Shown here in pieces: positions 52,244 through 59,915 of a stretch of DNA of 64,000 nt. A model generated the notes under the pieces. The model did not search any database. It worked only from the letters and a program-made list of their open reading frames with translations, and was not told the DNA's origin. How positions within the stretch are numbered: position 1 is the stretch's first letter; the number at the start of each line of letters is the position of its first letter. The DNA comes from Dehalococcoidia bacterium (GTDB lineage Bacteria; Chloroflexota; Dehalococcoidia; Lucifugimonadales; UBA1123), in contig VXRN01000017.1 in assembly GCA_009838465.1 (NCBI GenBank), forward strand, positions 1 to 64,000, given 5' to 3'. The position numbers and the translations under genes were made by a program.

Positions 52244-52597
52244 TCAATCCGTCTCCCTGCCGTCGCCGTCGACGACCTCCCCGATCCAAGGCATGAACAA
52301 CTCCATCGGGTTTATCGTAGGGCTGTCCTGTCCACTCTCTTTCGCTTTACCGTAGCCGCTGAGCATTGTGTCCATAGTATTACAGGACTCACCCATCATA
52401 GCGATGATGAAGTCCAGATCATCAGACTCGAACTTGCCGGTTCTTTCTAGCGACCCACGCACGGCATCTATCGCGCCACCGTCGCTGAAAACGTCCGACT
52501 CAATTAGCCCTTTGTCGTACAGTGCGGCGGCAAGTTTGAAGAGACTTACGTGCATCGCCAATGACGACGCCAGAAAAAGCCGAAATTCATTTCCCAT
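52244..52597 (-). CDS. Hypothetical protein, last gene of the protease operon
   Basis: A 117-aa, mostly helical, acidic protein (LFLASSLAMHVSLFKLAAALY near the start, FIIAMMGESCNTMDTML in the middle). No family is recognised. It starts 10 bases after the 79-aa gene stop and completes a five-gene minus-strand operon around the trypsin-like protease. Confidence 0.6.
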   Translation of the reverse strand: MGNEFRLFLASSLAMHVSLFKLAAALYDKGLIESDVFSDGGAIDAVRGSLERTGKFESDDLDFIIAMMGESCNTMDTMLSGYGKAKESGQDSPTINPMELFMPWIGEVVDGDGRETD

Positions 52598-52607
52598 ATC
52601 GTTCCCC

Positions 52608-52847
52608 CTAGGCGTTCTCTTGCTGGTCTGCCTCTACTACACTAGCGGAAGACACAGCTTGCTCGAATTGCTCTCGAATCTCACTCCAACTACTCCCAAA
52701 TGGCGCGACTTGAACCGACACGTTGGCTGCCACGCCGTCATCGGACGGAATACTCTCAATCACATAGATGAGCAGGTATTCGTTCCCGTCGACACCTGTG
52801 ATTCGCTCTGTTTTCAGTGGTATGGGTGCCATCGCTGGTCTCCTCAT
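52608..52847 (-). CDS. Hypothetical small protein, protease operon
   Basis: A 79-aa protein; LKTERITGVDGNEYLLIYVIES suggests a beta-rich N-terminal half, and the C-terminal half is an acidic helix with EIREQFEQAVSSASVV. Its start overlaps the stop of the preceding gene by 4 bases (ATGA). Met6 is an alternative start. Confidence 0.58.
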   Translation of the reverse strand: MRRPAMAPIPLKTERITGVDGNEYLLIYVIESIPSDDGVAANVSVQVAPFGSSWSEIREQFEQAVSSASVVEADQQENA

Positions 52848-53089
52848 TCGGTTACATCTGGTGGAAAGGCTAGTTGGGCCAGTGATCGGGCAGTTGACGC
52901 GGCAGACGCCAGCCGCGCTATTTCGGCCAACTCTGAACGCGGCAGAGACCCCATTTCTTTGCCTTCATCCTCAGTCTTAACTAGATACGCTCGCAGGGCA
53001 TCCTCCGCCAACATAGCGGCGGTCTCCGCCCGCATTTTGCCATCGTCTGAGAGTAGCCTAAAAACGTAAACGTTGAGTCTGGTGGACAT
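52844..53089 (-). CDS. Hypothetical small helical protein, protease operon
   Basis: An 81-aa protein, mainly helical after a short strand (RLNVYVFRLLSDDG). Alanine-rich helices follow (AEDALRAYLV, ASAASTARSLAQLAF). It overlaps the protease stop by one base (TAATG) and the next gene by 4 bases, so its translation is coupled to both. It could be an inhibitor or partner of the protease; there is no direct evidence. Confidence 0.58.
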   Translation of the reverse strand: MSTRLNVYVFRLLSDDGKMRAETAAMLAEDALRAYLVKTEDEGKEMGSLPRSELAEIARLASAASTARSLAQLAFPPDVTE

Positions 53090-53799
53090 TATCGCGCTCC
53101 TTCGATGATGTCAGTTACGACGCCAATGTCGGCAAACCTTATAAGGCCCGATGGCTCTGAATAAGCAAATTCGCTGTCTTCCTCAAGTTCGCCCGTTGTT
53201 GTGTTCTTTCGCAAGAGGTTCCTTATCACTCCCTCCCGATGTGTGATGATTCCGGCGATTGTCCATCCTGTGGAGGTGGGGAGTAGCATCGCTCCACCAG
53301 AGAATCCGGCGTTCACGTAGCCCCCGGTGTAGTGGATTCTTGCGGCGGCATTGGTCTCAGGCCGGACATATGCGGAAACCAGTGTCGTTAGCGGCACAGG
53401 AAGCCCGTCGATTTCCGCAACGTGTGAAATCTCCCGCAGGTCGGTAATGGCTGGGAACCCCATCGCTCGCCCCACTCCTCCTAAAATGACGTGTCCCAGA
53501 CCATATCGGGGGGTTAGCGGCGATAGATTGGCTGTCGACGTTTTCAGGACGGCGACATCGGCCTCTCTATCTGTACCTACGGTCTCCCATTGGCAGGATG
53601 CCCACTCGCTGTATCGTCTAACCAAGGGCTGAAATCCACACGGCTCCGCTACGTGTAAGGCGGTAGCCAGATACTCTTGGTCTTGGTGGCGAATCGCCAC
53701 TCCACTGCCCACGGGAACGGCGACCCCGGCACTTACGGCGTGTCCCAACCATAGGACTGATAGCAAGAACTCCGAGGTGGGTACAGTGTTTTCTGTCAT
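53089..53799 (-). CDS. Trypsin-like serine protease
   Basis: About 236 aa with a chymotrypsin-fold protease domain. The triad is readable: His in YLATALHVAEP near residue 48, Asp in TDREADVAVLKTS near residue 80, and Ser in VNAGFSGGAMLLP near residue 170, with GSGVAI ahead. No signal peptide is seen, so it is probably cytosolic. ATG 53799 with AGAGGAG just upstream is chosen over an open start at 53874. It follows a small membrane protein gene and precedes three overlapping small genes. Trypsin-like domains occur as effectors in bacterial conflict systems. Confidence 0.83.
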   Translation of the reverse strand: MTENTVPTSEFLLSVLWLGHAVSAGVAVPVGSGVAIRHQDQEYLATALHVAEPCGFQPLVRRYSEWASCQWETVGTDREADVAVLKTSTANLSPLTPRYGLGHVILGGVGRAMGFPAITDLREISHVAEIDGLPVPLTTLVSAYVRPETNAAARIHYTGGYVNAGFSGGAMLLPTSTGWTIAGIITHREGVIRNLLRKNTTTGELEEDSEFAYSEPSGLIRFADIGVVTDIIEGAR

Positions 53800-53822
53800 A
53801 CTCTCCTCTATCCTAATTCCAC

Positions 53823-54017
53823 TTACAGAAATATCGGCGTATGTCTCAGAATCACAATCACACTGACGCCCCATATAGCGTAAACTGCCAAGACACTCGG
53901 AACCGACGGATGGGCGCGTGGACGAAACTCAGAAGCATAGAAGCCGAAAAGTAATGCAAGAAGAATCCCAAGTCCTGCTATAATTATCTCGACTAGTCCG
54001 GAATCAAAGGACATCAT
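53823..54017 (-). CDS. Small two-helix membrane protein, first gene of the protease operon
   Basis: A 64-aa protein with two membrane segments, near residues 9-27 (EIIIAGLGILLALLFGFYA) and 41-60 (VLAVYAIWGVSVIVILRH). GGGAG stands 8 bases before the tandem ATGs. The protease starts 24 bases after its stop. A membrane anchor or pore beside a protease is a layout known in toxin-like systems. Confidence 0.65.
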   Translation of the reverse strand: MMSFDSGLVEIIIAGLGILLALLFGFYASEFRPRAHPSVPSVLAVYAIWGVSVIVILRHTPIFL

Positions 54018-54062
54018 TGTGAACTCCCTTCACGTCCTGAAAGTCTTGTCGGGTTGGTCGCT

Positions 54063-54100
54063 GACCGTTGGATGTTTGCGTCATCCAACGGTCTTTTTAT
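54063..54100 (+). terminator. Perfect terminator without an upstream plus-strand gene
   Basis: GACCGTTGGATG pairs with CATCCAACGGTC (12 bp) and is followed by TTTTTATT on the plus strand. The genes to its left run the other way, so the transcript it ends is unknown: a small RNA from the 54018-54062 region, an antisense RNA to the protease operon, or an attenuator ahead of 54203. Confidence 0.75.
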
Positions 54101-54202
54101 TGTACTGGATTTTCCCGTTTGGCACCAGAAACACGGCCCATAAGACTGTCCGGTTCGTGTATATTCTAGTAGTGAAAACTGGTCAATTCGGAGTCTGACG
54201 CG

Positions 54203-55081
54203 GTGTACCCTGACGATGTGAAAATGCTGAGGTTGGAGCAGTCCGAGTACCTGATTCCCACTGCGGACGCCCCAATCCTTGAAAGCCTTTTGCGTGGACG
54301 CAGACCGCCCGTCGATTACAGCGTCAAGCCGCTCCCGCCACCGCAAGACCCGCTGGCCGCCGAGCGCACGGCTGAGATTGAGGACGCGGTATCTCAGATG
54401 CCCTACGACGACGGCGACACATTGCCGGAAGGCAGTTACGCCTTTGACAAGGGCGCGTTGCGCCGAACCGGACCCGCCCAAGCGAAAATTGTCTGGCACG
54501 GAACAGCCGCCCCGACAGACACAGCCATTGACCTAGAACCACGCGCTCCGATGGTGGACGGTCGGGAGCATCTTCGGGGAGTCGCCGCTATCTACACCAC
54601 CAGCGAACCGCTAATCGCACAGGATGTAGCCTTTGACCGATGGCGCAGGGAGCGCGACCGCGGCAGGGGGAATGAACAAAGTTCCCAACTCTACCAAGCG
54701 GTGGTCACGCCCAGCGAGACGGCTGAGTTGGGCGATTGTACGGACGCCGACGCCGTGGAGACTGCAATCGAGTCGGGGGCGGATACAGTCGAATGTCCGG
54801 ATTGGATAACGCCGGGCGGAAAGGCCGTGCCGGAGACCATCGTGCTGAATGAGGACGCCCTTCATGTCGCCCGCGCCTACCAAATCGACCAGATCCCCGG
54901 TAAGGACGTATCGGAAGCGGTGGAAGAGACGGAACAGGCGTTACGCTCAGACAAGAGGATTGGGCCGTCAGTAAGGCGTCCCAGAGGAATGCCGCGATTC
55001 ACGCGGTTCAAAGACCTGCCAGCGAATCCACGGAAGCGAAAGGGGAACAAGGGGCATCCGTTTCTACGGAATGGAAGATGA
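54203..55081 (+). CDS. Putative ADP-ribosyltransferase-like protein
   Basis: A 292-aa protein with the pattern of the H-Y-E class of ADP-ribosyltransferases: IVWHGTAAPTD near residue 97 (His), GVAAIYTTSEPLIAQDVAF near residue 128 (Tyr and following helix), and KAVPETIVLNEDALHVARAY near residue 212 (Glu). The segment LYQAVVTPSETAELGD between them fits the fold. The basic tail (RKRKGNKGHPF) may bind nucleic acid. Start GTG 54203 is used; ATG 54224 is possible. It could be a toxin or a phage-type modifier. Family assignment is by eye. Confidence 0.55.
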   Translation: MYPDDVKMLRLEQSEYLIPTADAPILESLLRGRRPPVDYSVKPLPPPQDPLAAERTAEIEDAVSQMPYDDGDTLPEGSYAFDKGALRRTGPAQAKIVWHGTAAPTDTAIDLEPRAPMVDGREHLRGVAAIYTTSEPLIAQDVAFDRWRRERDRGRGNEQSSQLYQAVVTPSETAELGDCTDADAVETAIESGADTVECPDWITPGGKAVPETIVLNEDALHVARAYQIDQIPGKDVSEAVEETEQALRSDKRIGPSVRRPRGMPRFTRFKDLPANPRKRKGNKGHPFLRNGR

Positions 55082-55231
55082 TGTGCGCCCCCGTGCTATA
55101 TCCCACACGACTCCCCGTTGACTTATTCCACTCATCCGTCCCGGGAGACGGATTTCAGTCTATCGCTTGGTTGCTGGCCGCGGACTGGATACCGCGGGCG
55201 GCAGGGCACATCTGAATTGTAGCATACCCGC

Positions 55232-55396
55232 TTACTGAGACTGCCCCGATTCGTCATCCTCAGCAGCCCCCCGCCGAAATTGGCGCAAAGTTCTGCCCAG
55301 GGCGTTAGCGATAACCGGCAACTTAGCGAGTCCGAACAGTAACACCAGCACGACCACGATGATGACAAGTTCCACAGGCCCTAATCCAAGAAACAT
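55232..55396 (-). CDS. TatA/E-like Sec-independent translocase subunit
   Basis: A 54-aa protein, MFLGLGPVELVIIVVVLVLL followed by FGLAKLPVIANALGRTLRQF, with the classic TatA layout: N-terminal membrane helix, Phe-Gly hinge, Leu-Pro and an amphipathic helix, then a short acidic tail (AEDDESGQSQ). AGGAG stands 8 bases ahead of the ATG. It is the last gene of a three-gene operon with two other membrane proteins inside the mobile element. No tatC is nearby, so it may use host TatC or act as a pore on its own. Confidence 0.82.
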   Translation of the reverse strand: MFLGLGPVELVIIVVVLVLLFGLAKLPVIANALGRTLRQFRRGAAEDDESGQSQ

Positions 55397-55401
55397 GAAA
55401 C

Positions 55402-56118
55402 CTACTCCTGTCGCTCAAGAACTGACGACGTGTTATAGCGAGCCTCTCGTACCCCCGCGAGTCCGGCGACCAACTGACGATACCCCGATATATCGAACAC
55501 AGCGCGGGCCGGTTCGGAACCTCCGACCCGAATCTCAAGTAGGTCGCTGTCGTTCATACTCTCGGACAATCTAAGGCTTGCCCCGACAGTAGGCGGCGCA
55601 ACCCATGTATCTCCGCTTCCGTGCCACCTGACCGCCATCCATTGCTCCGTCTGTTCGACTGGCATTTGGCCGTCCAGTCCGATGCAAACGGTGACCGTCG
55701 TCTCGCCCGACTCATCATCCACAGGAACGATGCCGGACGCCCAAGTGAACGTACACGACACATAAACGAGATAGTCCACGTCGTCCTCGTACTGTGCGAG
55801 TAACGTGGCCCCCTGCCCCGATGCTACGGTCGGTTCATGCGAATCGAGTCCGAGAACGGGTTTATCTTCAACATAGAATCGGTAATGCCAACCCGGGGGA
55901 ACCGGCATGAACCACGTTGGAATACGTGCGCCCGTGCGTCTGCGGGTCATCGCCACGACCCACAGAATCAGTGTCAGGGAGACCATTCCACACGCCGCCC
56001 ACAACATCCATTCGACGTTACCGACTATCCCGACCAGAACGCAGAACAGTATCAGCACAGACAGCGCGAATTGCAGAGTGCGGTGTATATCCTCTGCGGA
56101 GTCGCTTTCGTCACGCAT
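55402..56118 (-). CDS. Membrane protein with cytosolic C-terminal domain
   Basis: A 238-aa protein with two membrane segments near residues 15-57 (TLQFALSVLILFCVLVGIVG, WMLWAACGMVSLTLILWVV), then about 175 residues that appear beta-rich (PPGWHYRFYVEDKPVLGL, YLVYVSCTFTWASG). No family is recognised. The tatA-like gene starts 5 bases after its stop, and another membrane gene lies 27 bases upstream. Confidence 0.65.
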   Translation of the reverse strand: MRDESDSAEDIHRTLQFALSVLILFCVLVGIVGNVEWMLWAACGMVSLTLILWVVAMTRRRTGARIPTWFMPVPPGWHYRFYVEDKPVLGLDSHEPTVASGQGATLLAQYEDDVDYLVYVSCTFTWASGIVPVDDESGETTVTVCIGLDGQMPVEQTEQWMAVRWHGSGDTWVAPPTVGASLRLSESMNDSDLLEIRVGGSEPARAVFDISGYRQLVAGLAGVREARYNTSSVLERQE

Positions 56119-56145
56119 GGCAAAACCCCCTTGAATACTTTGAAC

Positions 56146-56706
56146 TCACTGACTTACGGGAAACCGCTGTGACCGGACTATCCACGCGGGTTCGTAGTCT
56201 CCGGCCAGCACAGACGAGTAAGAGACAGTCGCGCCCAGCGCGGGGAGGACTTCACTGCTCAATGTCCAAAGTGAAAAGTCGAGAAGATAACATCGCTCGC
56301 TGTACGACTCCCGACAACCGCTTGCCGCATACGCTTCGCGTACAGCCGACGAGTGAATTTCAAGGTCTGTGGGAGCTGGGCCGAGCGACGCCGTTATGCG
56401 GTTCATGGCGGCGTCCGGAGTCTCACCCGTGTTCGGAGTGATGTATCTGGTGACGTAGGCGTTCGTGCGCTCATACAGCACGGCGAGAACGGGGTTGTCG
56501 GGTGTCCGGCTGTCGGTGTCCCATAAGGATGCCAGATACCATGTGAGGTATCGTTCTGAGCGATGCGGCGGTTCGGTCTGGCGGATATTATCGGCTTCGG
56601 CTTTTGGGTGAGTCGCGTCGTGGAGGTATCCGAGGTACAAGATTCCGACGACCAACCCGAACTCTAGGCAGACACATAGCAGCACAAAGGCTAGAAACTT
56701 ACGCAC
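56146..56706 (-). CDS. Single-pass membrane protein
   Basis: About 186 aa. The N-terminal membrane helix (FLAFVLLCVCLEFGLVVGIL) is followed by an extracytoplasmic part with paired cysteines (SGCRESYSERCYLLDF). GTG 56706, 7 bases behind GGGGG, puts the helix at the N-terminus; an open frame extends to 56796. It heads the three-gene membrane operon that ends in the TatA-like gene. Its function is unknown. Confidence 0.6.
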   Translation of the reverse strand: MRKFLAFVLLCVCLEFGLVVGILYLGYLHDATHPKAEADNIRQTEPPHRSERYLTWYLASLWDTDSRTPDNPVLAVLYERTNAYVTRYITPNTGETPDAAMNRITASLGPAPTDLEIHSSAVREAYAASGCRESYSERCYLLDFSLWTLSSEVLPALGATVSYSSVLAGDYEPAWIVRSQRFPVSQ

Positions 56707-57191
56707 GAAAGCGTCCCCCGTATCGGTTCGTGACTCAGACCGCGAGTATTGACTGACTACCGAGAGTCCAGTCCATGCCGAGAACGTCCAAGGCATGACT
56801 CCGCCACTAGGGGCAGGGGATGATGAAATTGTGAACCGAACATTGGTAGCGCAGATAAGCTACCACAGACCTGCACCTGACACAATAATGTTGCCAGTCG
56901 AAATTCGGGAAAGATACGAACGGAATTTAGATTCATCCGTTGTCGAGGAAGGAATTTTGTGCTAGTTTTGTTTCATGCTACCAATGTTCGGTCAAGATTC
57001 GGCTATTTGCACAGAGAGTCAAGGACGCTGGGCGCACTTCGCGCCCCCGCGTGGTCTCTGTGTGAACGAGCGTTGGTAGCACTGCGCCCATGTCCCCTAT
57101 TCCACAAGGGGGCTTTTCGCGCTCGTCGGTACAACCCAATGAGAAATCCTGCCGAGTAGCGGGGTTGTGTTCACAAGTAAAAGAGGTGAAG
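56707..57191. other. Regulatory-looking gap between divergent operons
   Basis: No gene. CCGAACATTGGTAGC (56836-56850) and GCTACCAATGTTCGG (56977-56991) are perfect 15-bp inverted repeats, and a third core, GTTGGTAGC, lies at 57072-57080. Between them is a cruciform-prone block at 57011-57061, in which ACAGAGA pairs with TCTCTGT outside GGGCGC/GCGCCC. The layout suits operator sites controlling both flanking operons. Confidence 0.55.
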
Positions 57192-57452
57192 ATGATGAAT
57201 GATGATTATGTCGCACAGTCTGTTGTAGCACTCCGAGACTTGGCTATTGGCAGAGCAGTTCTAGCCCTAGACGAGTCCCGCGGAGATAGGCTTCCAATCG
57301 GCCCTGACGTTCAGAGCCGTAAGTTCGTTGAAGTCTTGTACGCAGAGATTGAACAAATTGCTCAATCTCGTCGTCTGTCATCTTCCGATTACGCAGAGCT
57401 TCGGGAGTTGACGGATGGACTAGCGAACACTGTTGAGAATCTTCGGATATAG
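57192..57452 (+). CDS. Hypothetical protein
   Basis: An 86-aa helical protein (start ATG 57192 behind AGAGGTG). The segment AIGRAVLALDES is loosely like LIGKAVATLDLD of the gene at 48719-48961, and both continue with an F...L helix and an acidic S-[DS]-[DE] helix; they may be paralogues. Nothing indicates a function. It precedes the tandem Nudix genes on the same strand. Confidence 0.58.
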   Translation: MMNDDYVAQSVVALRDLAIGRAVLALDESRGDRLPIGPDVQSRKFVEVLYAEIEQIAQSRRLSSSDYAELRELTDGLANTVENLRI

Positions 57453-57586
57453 CAACACTCGAAGTTGTCATAGGAAATCCTCCTATCTCGACCTTAGCGG
57501 TTCCCGGCGCGAATTCCAAGGCCCGGTGCGAACGCGAACGGGAATCAACACGCTGAGATTGCATCACAACGCATTGATAGGTACGA

Positions 57587-57970
57587 ATGGCTGGTAAGTC
57601 TAAGCGACCCAGGGCGTCCGCGCTGGTGGTCAGCAGGGGCAAGGTACTGCTCGTTAGGCATCGGCGCGAGAAGAACTTCTCGCTACCCGGCGGCGGCATA
57701 GAACGGGGTGAGACTGCACTAGAGGCCGCAGTCCGCGAAGTCAGGGAAGAAACCCGACTCCGAGCGTACTTCGCCAAGCGTCTGTTCGACTCCGACGTCG
57801 ACGGCCAAATGGCCCGGCATCGGGTCACGTTAATCAAGGCGAACGGCAGAGTACGGTTGCAACACCGGGAAATCGCGGAATATCTGTGGTGGGATGGCCG
57901 GTCGAAGATTCAGGCGAACGGCCATATCCGCAGTATCGTCAAGTCCTCTGGGGTCTTTAAGCATGACTGA
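57587..57970 (+). CDS. Nudix hydrolase
   Basis: A 127-aa protein that hydrolyses a nucleoside diphosphate-linked substrate; which one is unknown. The Nudix box reads GGGIERGETALEAAVREVREETRL, abbreviated as GETALEAAVREVREETRL: the REVREE core is intact, but the closing Gly is Arg. The N-terminus (KRPRASALVVSRGKVLLVRH) is standard. It is followed after 18 bases by a second Nudix gene and is clearly related to it (shared WWDG and NxH segments), indicating a tandem duplication. Confidence 0.88.
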   Translation: MAGKSKRPRASALVVSRGKVLLVRHRREKNFSLPGGGIERGETALEAAVREVREETRLRAYFAKRLFDSDVDGQMARHRVTLIKANGRVRLQHREIAEYLWWDGRSKIQANGHIRSIVKSSGVFKHD

Positions 57971-57988
57971 CGCGGACCCGGGGTCGGA

Positions 57989-58570
57989 ATGGCACGGGCT
58001 ATGACGGATTTCTTGGACGGGCGCGGCATCGCGGTCTGGATTGCCTTACTGGTGGCGGGCGTTGCGCTCCGTCAGGTCGTGTCCACTCTGTTGAAGAAGC
58101 CGATACGAAATGCTTGCCGGTCTCTGCTGAGAAAGATGTCCGGGTTCAAAAGACACCTGAGACGCCGGAAGTTGGAATCTTCTAAGTACGTCCGAGCGAG
58201 CGTGTTGATAGTGCGAGACGGGCGGCTTCTGCTGGTCAGGAACAAGGGCGAACGCCGCTACTCGCTACCGGGCGGGCGCATGAGACCCAAGGAATCCCCC
58301 ACGGACGCCGCTATCCGTCAGGTCGCGTTCAAGACCGGACTCCAACCGTTCAACGTTGAACGCCTAGATGACTGCGATACCGAGACCGCCAACTCACGGC
58401 ATCACGTCGTCAGAATGGAGACAGCGGGGGATGTGGCTTTGAACAAACGGGAAGTCAGCGAATACAAGTGGTGGGACGGGAACGCGGGTATGCGTCTGAA
58501 TGAACACGTTCCCATCGTAGTCGGCAAATCGGACGCAATGCGAGAAATCGGGCCGAACAAGGCCGTCTGA
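57989..58570 (+). CDS. Membrane-anchored Nudix-fold protein with a broken Nudix box
   Basis: A 193-aa protein with an N-terminal membrane helix (GIAVWIALLVAGVALRQVV) and a basic linker, then a Nudix fold (RASVLIVRDGRLLLVRNKG). Its box reads RPKESPTDAAIRQVAFKTGL: the catalytic REUxEE is replaced by RQVAFK, so hydrolysis is unlikely. It may bind a nucleotide at the membrane as a sensor, partnered with the active Nudix just upstream. Its last 23 codons are duplicated at 60172-60243. Met5 is an alternative start. Confidence 0.8.
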   Translation: MARAMTDFLDGRGIAVWIALLVAGVALRQVVSTLLKKPIRNACRSLLRKMSGFKRHLRRRKLESSKYVRASVLIVRDGRLLLVRNKGERRYSLPGGRMRPKESPTDAAIRQVAFKTGLQPFNVERLDDCDTETANSRHHVVRMETAGDVALNKREVSEYKWWDGNAGMRLNEHVPIVVGKSDAMREIGPNKAV

Positions 58571-58624
58571 GTCTTTCGGAGTAGCTAGAGAGAACCATCA
58601 GGAGAGAAATGGGAGAGTGCGGAC

Positions 58625-58891
58625 GTGAGTAAGGAACGCTATTTATTGAATCCTGCTCAACATGAAGTGCATAGACTCGACGGATGTGGACACCAATCCA
58701 CACGCGACAGATGGACTTCCTTGGGCTTCCACGAGACGCTTGCGGATGCCGTCGAACACGCCCAAAAAGAGGAAGGCGACCCCGATGCCAACCAATGCGA
58801 CTGGTGTTCTGGGGGCGAAACGGACGACAGACGAGTTATGACGGAGATTTTCGATAGGATGATGGGGAGAGGACAGGGACAGTCTGAATAA
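58625..58891 (+). CDS. Small Cys/His-containing protein, possible zinc binder
   Basis: An 88-aa protein beginning at GTG 58625. LNPAQHEVHRLDGCGHQSTRD and later NQCDWCSGGE give His/Cys ligands in the H-x-C...CxxC pattern of small zinc-binding domains, between which lies an amphipathic helix (ETLADAVEHAQKEE). The domain also resembles the fold of Ada-like metal sites, but I cannot name a family. It sits between the Nudix pair and an HNH gene on the same strand. Confidence 0.55.
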   Translation: MSKERYLLNPAQHEVHRLDGCGHQSTRDRWTSLGFHETLADAVEHAQKEEGDPDANQCDWCSGGETDDRRVMTEIFDRMMGRGQGQSE

Positions 58892-58930
58892 CGGCAGACC
58901 AATCCGACCAGCATGAAAGGCTGGTGAATT

Positions 58931-59785
58931 ATGTCATGGGGTATCTGTATTTACTGCGGCAAGGGCGGCGTCTCGCTATCGGATGAACACGTAGTTCCCT
59001 ATGCGATTGGTGGCAGAAATTCTCTTGTACTAAAGGATGCTAGTTGCGAGAGTTGCGCCGTCATTACCAGTAAATTTGAGAGAAATGTAATGCGGGGACT
59101 GTGGGGCGATGCAAGAATCGCCTTTGACGCGCCGACACGCCGACCTGCGCGGCGAAAGAAACATTTGCCTATGCCGTCTTGGGGCGGGCGAGATAGCATC
59201 GCCATCCCAGCATCGGAGTACCCTGCTGGTTTCGTGTTCTACATAATGGACGTTGCTGGTATTCTACGGGGATTCTCTGAGGACAAAGACGTATCGGGAG
59301 GTTGGCAAATGGAGGTCATCACCGATGATGAGAGGCAAAAGAGATTTCTAGCTAAACACATAGGGAGGGAATTGGGTCTCAGCTTTCGCCATGTCCCCGA
59401 TGACTTTGCTCGGATGATAGTCAAGATTGGCTACGGGCAAGTGGTGGAACGTCTCACCCCTTGGATTGACTTCCTCCCCTTCTGCACACCTTATATTCTC
59501 GGCAGTAAGACCAATGTTTCGTTCATAGTTGGAACGAATCCTGAGAGGCAGCCGCCAACCCCAAATGAAGGGTACGTGCTGAGGACTGTGGGGGTCGGTT
59601 CTTTTGACAGGTTCACCCTTTTAGCTTCGGTTCGCCTACTCTCCAATGCTCACACGCCCACATATCATGTTGTGGTCGGGGAAGTCGTTGGGGCCGGTCG
59701 TGTTCAAGTAGCACTTCGGAAACTAGGCGACACGGAAGCAATTCCCTTACAGGAGGATGATTCCTTTCCCTCCAACCTGTTCTAG
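58931..59785 (+). CDS. HNH endonuclease-like protein
   Basis: A 284-aa protein with an N-terminal HNH-type zinc domain: CIYCGKGGVSLSDEHVVPYA and later LKDASCESCAVI, with the DEHV catalytic segment and paired CxxC knuckles. The remaining 230 residues show no known domain; a basic patch (TRRPARRKKH) and beta-rich stretches suggest nucleic-acid contact. It is probably a restriction-like or homing-like nuclease. A copy of the element's right end begins 44 bases after its stop. Confidence 0.75.
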   Translation: MSWGICIYCGKGGVSLSDEHVVPYAIGGRNSLVLKDASCESCAVITSKFERNVMRGLWGDARIAFDAPTRRPARRKKHLPMPSWGGRDSIAIPASEYPAGFVFYIMDVAGILRGFSEDKDVSGGWQMEVITDDERQKRFLAKHIGRELGLSFRHVPDDFARMIVKIGYGQVVERLTPWIDFLPFCTPYILGSKTNVSFIVGTNPERQPPTPNEGYVLRTVGVGSFDRFTLLASVRLLSNAHTPTYHVVVGEVVGAGRVQVALRKLGDTEAIPLQEDDSFPSNLF

Positions 59786-59828
59786 CACACATATTGAACC
59801 TTTCCCTCTTACCGAATCTCGGCCAAAT

Positions 59829-59861
59829 CCCTTATTGAGACTCAGACAGGGTTCAGATGAG
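59829..59861 (-). repeat. Internal copy of the element's right sub-terminal repeat
   Basis: CTTATTGAGACTCAGACAGG then GTTCAGATG nearly matches CCTATTGAGACTCAGGCAGG then GTTCAGACG at 62581-62609, in the same orientation; similarity continues leftward through about 10 more bases. The outermost TIR (TTTTGCAACACGCTA) is missing. It looks like a remnant of an earlier right end. Confidence 0.7.
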
Positions 59862-59915
59862 CAATGAAGAACTCGGCCAACTGTTTTCGGATGATTGCGA
59901 ATAGGAGAGCATGGC

